From: Anolis sagrei
Lineage: Eukaryota; Chordata; Lepidosauria; Squamata; Anolidae
DNA: 64,000 nt
Assembly: GCF_037176765.1 (NCBI RefSeq)
Contig: NC_090023.1
Coordinates: 146,140,866 to 146,204,865, forward strand
Direction: 5' to 3'
In this document: positions 62,771-64,000 of the stretch, piece by piece
Position numbering within the stretch: the first letter of the stretch is position 1
Layout: every line of letters begins with the position of its first letter
Notes under the pieces: model-generated
What the model was told of the DNA's origin: nothing
The model's database searches: none
What the model saw: the letters and a program-made list of their open reading frames with translations, nothing else
Made by a program: the position numbers and the translations under genes

Positions 62771-62882
62771 CAGGAAACAAGGGCAACCCTTCTCTGAACA
62801 AATTCTGCCAGAAATTCCTACTGATAGATTCACCATAGGGTTGCCATAAGTCAGAAATGACTTGAAGGCATACACAACTCGT
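62771..62882 (+). mobile_element. ACA-type SINE 3' part
   Basis: CTCTGAACAAATTCTGCCAG, AGATTCACCATAGGGTTGCC and ATAAGTCAGAAATGACTTGA with CATACACAAC at the tail. The head is missing. Confidence 0.82.
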
Positions 62883-62908
62883 TTTTATTGTGGGGGAGCC
62901 TTTTTTCT

Positions 62909-63650
62909 ATTATGTTAGCAGAACGATAGGCAATTGTGAATCTCTTCCTAACCTCATAATGCTTTTCAACTATGGTGACTGTCTATTGATGATGCTGATA
63001 ATGTTTGCTCATTGCACAAGAAAATATCCCTTTGTCCTCAAAACCGTCAGTCCGGATGAAAATAGCCATTAGAATTGGGAAGTAACCAAGGAAAATCAAA
63101 TCTCACACAATGTCACTTCACCACAGGGTGTGGGGCTGCCACCCAACGTCCCTCATTGCATGGCTCTTGGTTGTTGATCCCATTAAAGTAAATGGCAACA
63201 TGGGAAGACTCTTGTGTTGCCACAGCGGCATGCCAGTTCTGCCCTTCTCCACCCACACAATGTCGTCTGATGGGAGCCAGCCGGGTGACTGGGTCTAGAT
63301 CAGTGTATGCCACTGATTTTAGCCTTGAATGATGAGGTCATAAGATCATTTTTGCCTTCTTTGCTGCAGTATCGTACTATTGGCTCAAATTAGAGTCTAC
63401 TTCCAAGAGCTCTTGTGTACCCCGAAGGGGCAAGAAGGGTGGCTCAAAGGCATCATTGTGTGGGATCTGATTTTTCTTTCCAATTCTAATGGCTATTTCC
63501 ATCTGGACCAACAGATTCAATGACAAAAGGGATCTTTTTTTTTTAGTGCAAATAGCAGGTGATATCAGCATCATAGATAGCCACTACAGTCCAAGTGGGG
63601 TATGAGGTTAGAAAGAGATTTGTACTTGTCTGCCTTTCTGCTAACATAAT
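62909..63650. repeat. 742-bp inverted repeat (fold-back element)
   Basis: Arms 62909-63112 and 63454-63650. The outer 15 nt (ATTATGTTAGCAGAA) and an inner AATAGCCATTAGAATTGG are perfect complements; the rest of the arms pair with moderate divergence. The loop of about 340 bp has no coding sign. Confidence 0.82.
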
Positions 63651-64000
63651 ATTTTCAGGACTGGATAAAGGGATTGCAGATTCATTATATCCGTTTCAGG
63701 AGGGCAGGTTTTTTGTATTGGCACAAGATGCAGATCTGCTGCTCACTGCATTCCCAGAAGACCTACGGTAGCTTGGAAATCCAGTATGATCCAGGGATAT
63801 ATTGCAGAGCCTTGGAAAGGTGTATCACTTTTAAAAGGCAGAGGGATATGGAGAGGCTTAGCCTGCCTCCAAGTGTCAGATCCTTCACTGAATGTGGCAT
63901 CTAAAATAATGATGTTTGGGCATGATGTCTATGTCCTATCTGACCAAAACAGCATTTTTCACCAAGGTAGGGAGATTAAGTAATCCTGGGATCATCATTT
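63651..64000. other. Intergenic DNA, unassigned
   Basis: No feature recognised up to the edge of the window. Confidence 0.45.

Noticed and set aside
40900-64000. Search for PAX2 exons on the right
   Set aside because: No paired-domain or other PAX2 coding sequence was found.

Overview
The window looks like nuclear DNA of a squamate reptile, most likely an iguanian lizard of the Anolis kind. The evidence is the mixture of interspersed repeats: BovB (RTE), CR1, L2 and R4 LINEs, Sauria SINEs, Anolis-type SINE2, ACA-type SINEs, Helitrons, hAT, mariner and Tigger-like DNA transposons, and palindromic MITEs. There are also two multi-exon host genes with normal GT-AG introns. Species is inference; the repeats and splice structures are seen directly.

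Host genes. NDUFB8 (complex I accessory subunit) lies on the minus strand, with five coding exons between 11929 and 5739 that together encode 190 residues. HIF1AN (FIH-1, the asparaginyl hydroxylase that acts on HIF-alpha) lies on the plus strand, with eight coding exons between 21134 and 38453 encoding 356 residues. All its Fe(II)- and 2-oxoglutarate-binding residues are intact. The genes are divergent, with about 9.2 kb between start codons, each in its own CpG-rich promoter. This is the NDUFB8-HIF1AN order known from other tetrapods; PAX2 would be expected beyond the right edge and is not in the window. The two products are linked by theme (oxygen use and oxygen sensing), but nothing here shows shared regulation.

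Layout. 1-5.7 kb: CR1 pieces, fused SINE heads, a short tandem repeat and unannotated DNA. 5.7-12 kb: NDUFB8, with BovB, CR1, SINE and TA-flanked DNA transposon insertions in its introns. 12-21 kb: an intergenic repeat cluster (BovB, L2, R4, CR1, SINEs) around one AT-rich repeat-free block near 16.1-17 kb. 20.2-20.9 kb: a Helitron inside a mariner remnant inside a palindromic MITE, just upstream of the HIF1AN promoter. 21-38.5 kb: HIF1AN, whose introns hold inverted AAT/core arrays, hAT, SINE, L2, CR1 and Tigger-like copies. 38.5-40.9 kb: probable HIF1AN 3' UTR. 40.9-64 kb: no host gene recognised; BovB, Helitrons, a nearly intact L2 reverse transcriptase, an LTR-element fossil, CR1 with nested hATs, a Tigger-like element holding a mariner, and a large inverted repeat.

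Most notable: (a) a 26-nt copy of the NDUFB8 exon 1/intron 1 boundary region sits in reverse orientation in intron 3 of the same gene, directly against a SINE; (b) two Helitron copies 25 kb apart share one exact insertion point inside a mariner, pointing to a composite mobile unit; (c) a 39-nt direct repeat flanks the last NDUFB8 exon; (d) an upstream AUG frame overlaps the HIF1AN start; (e) a 742-bp inverted repeat near the right end. No wholly new protein-coding system was found.
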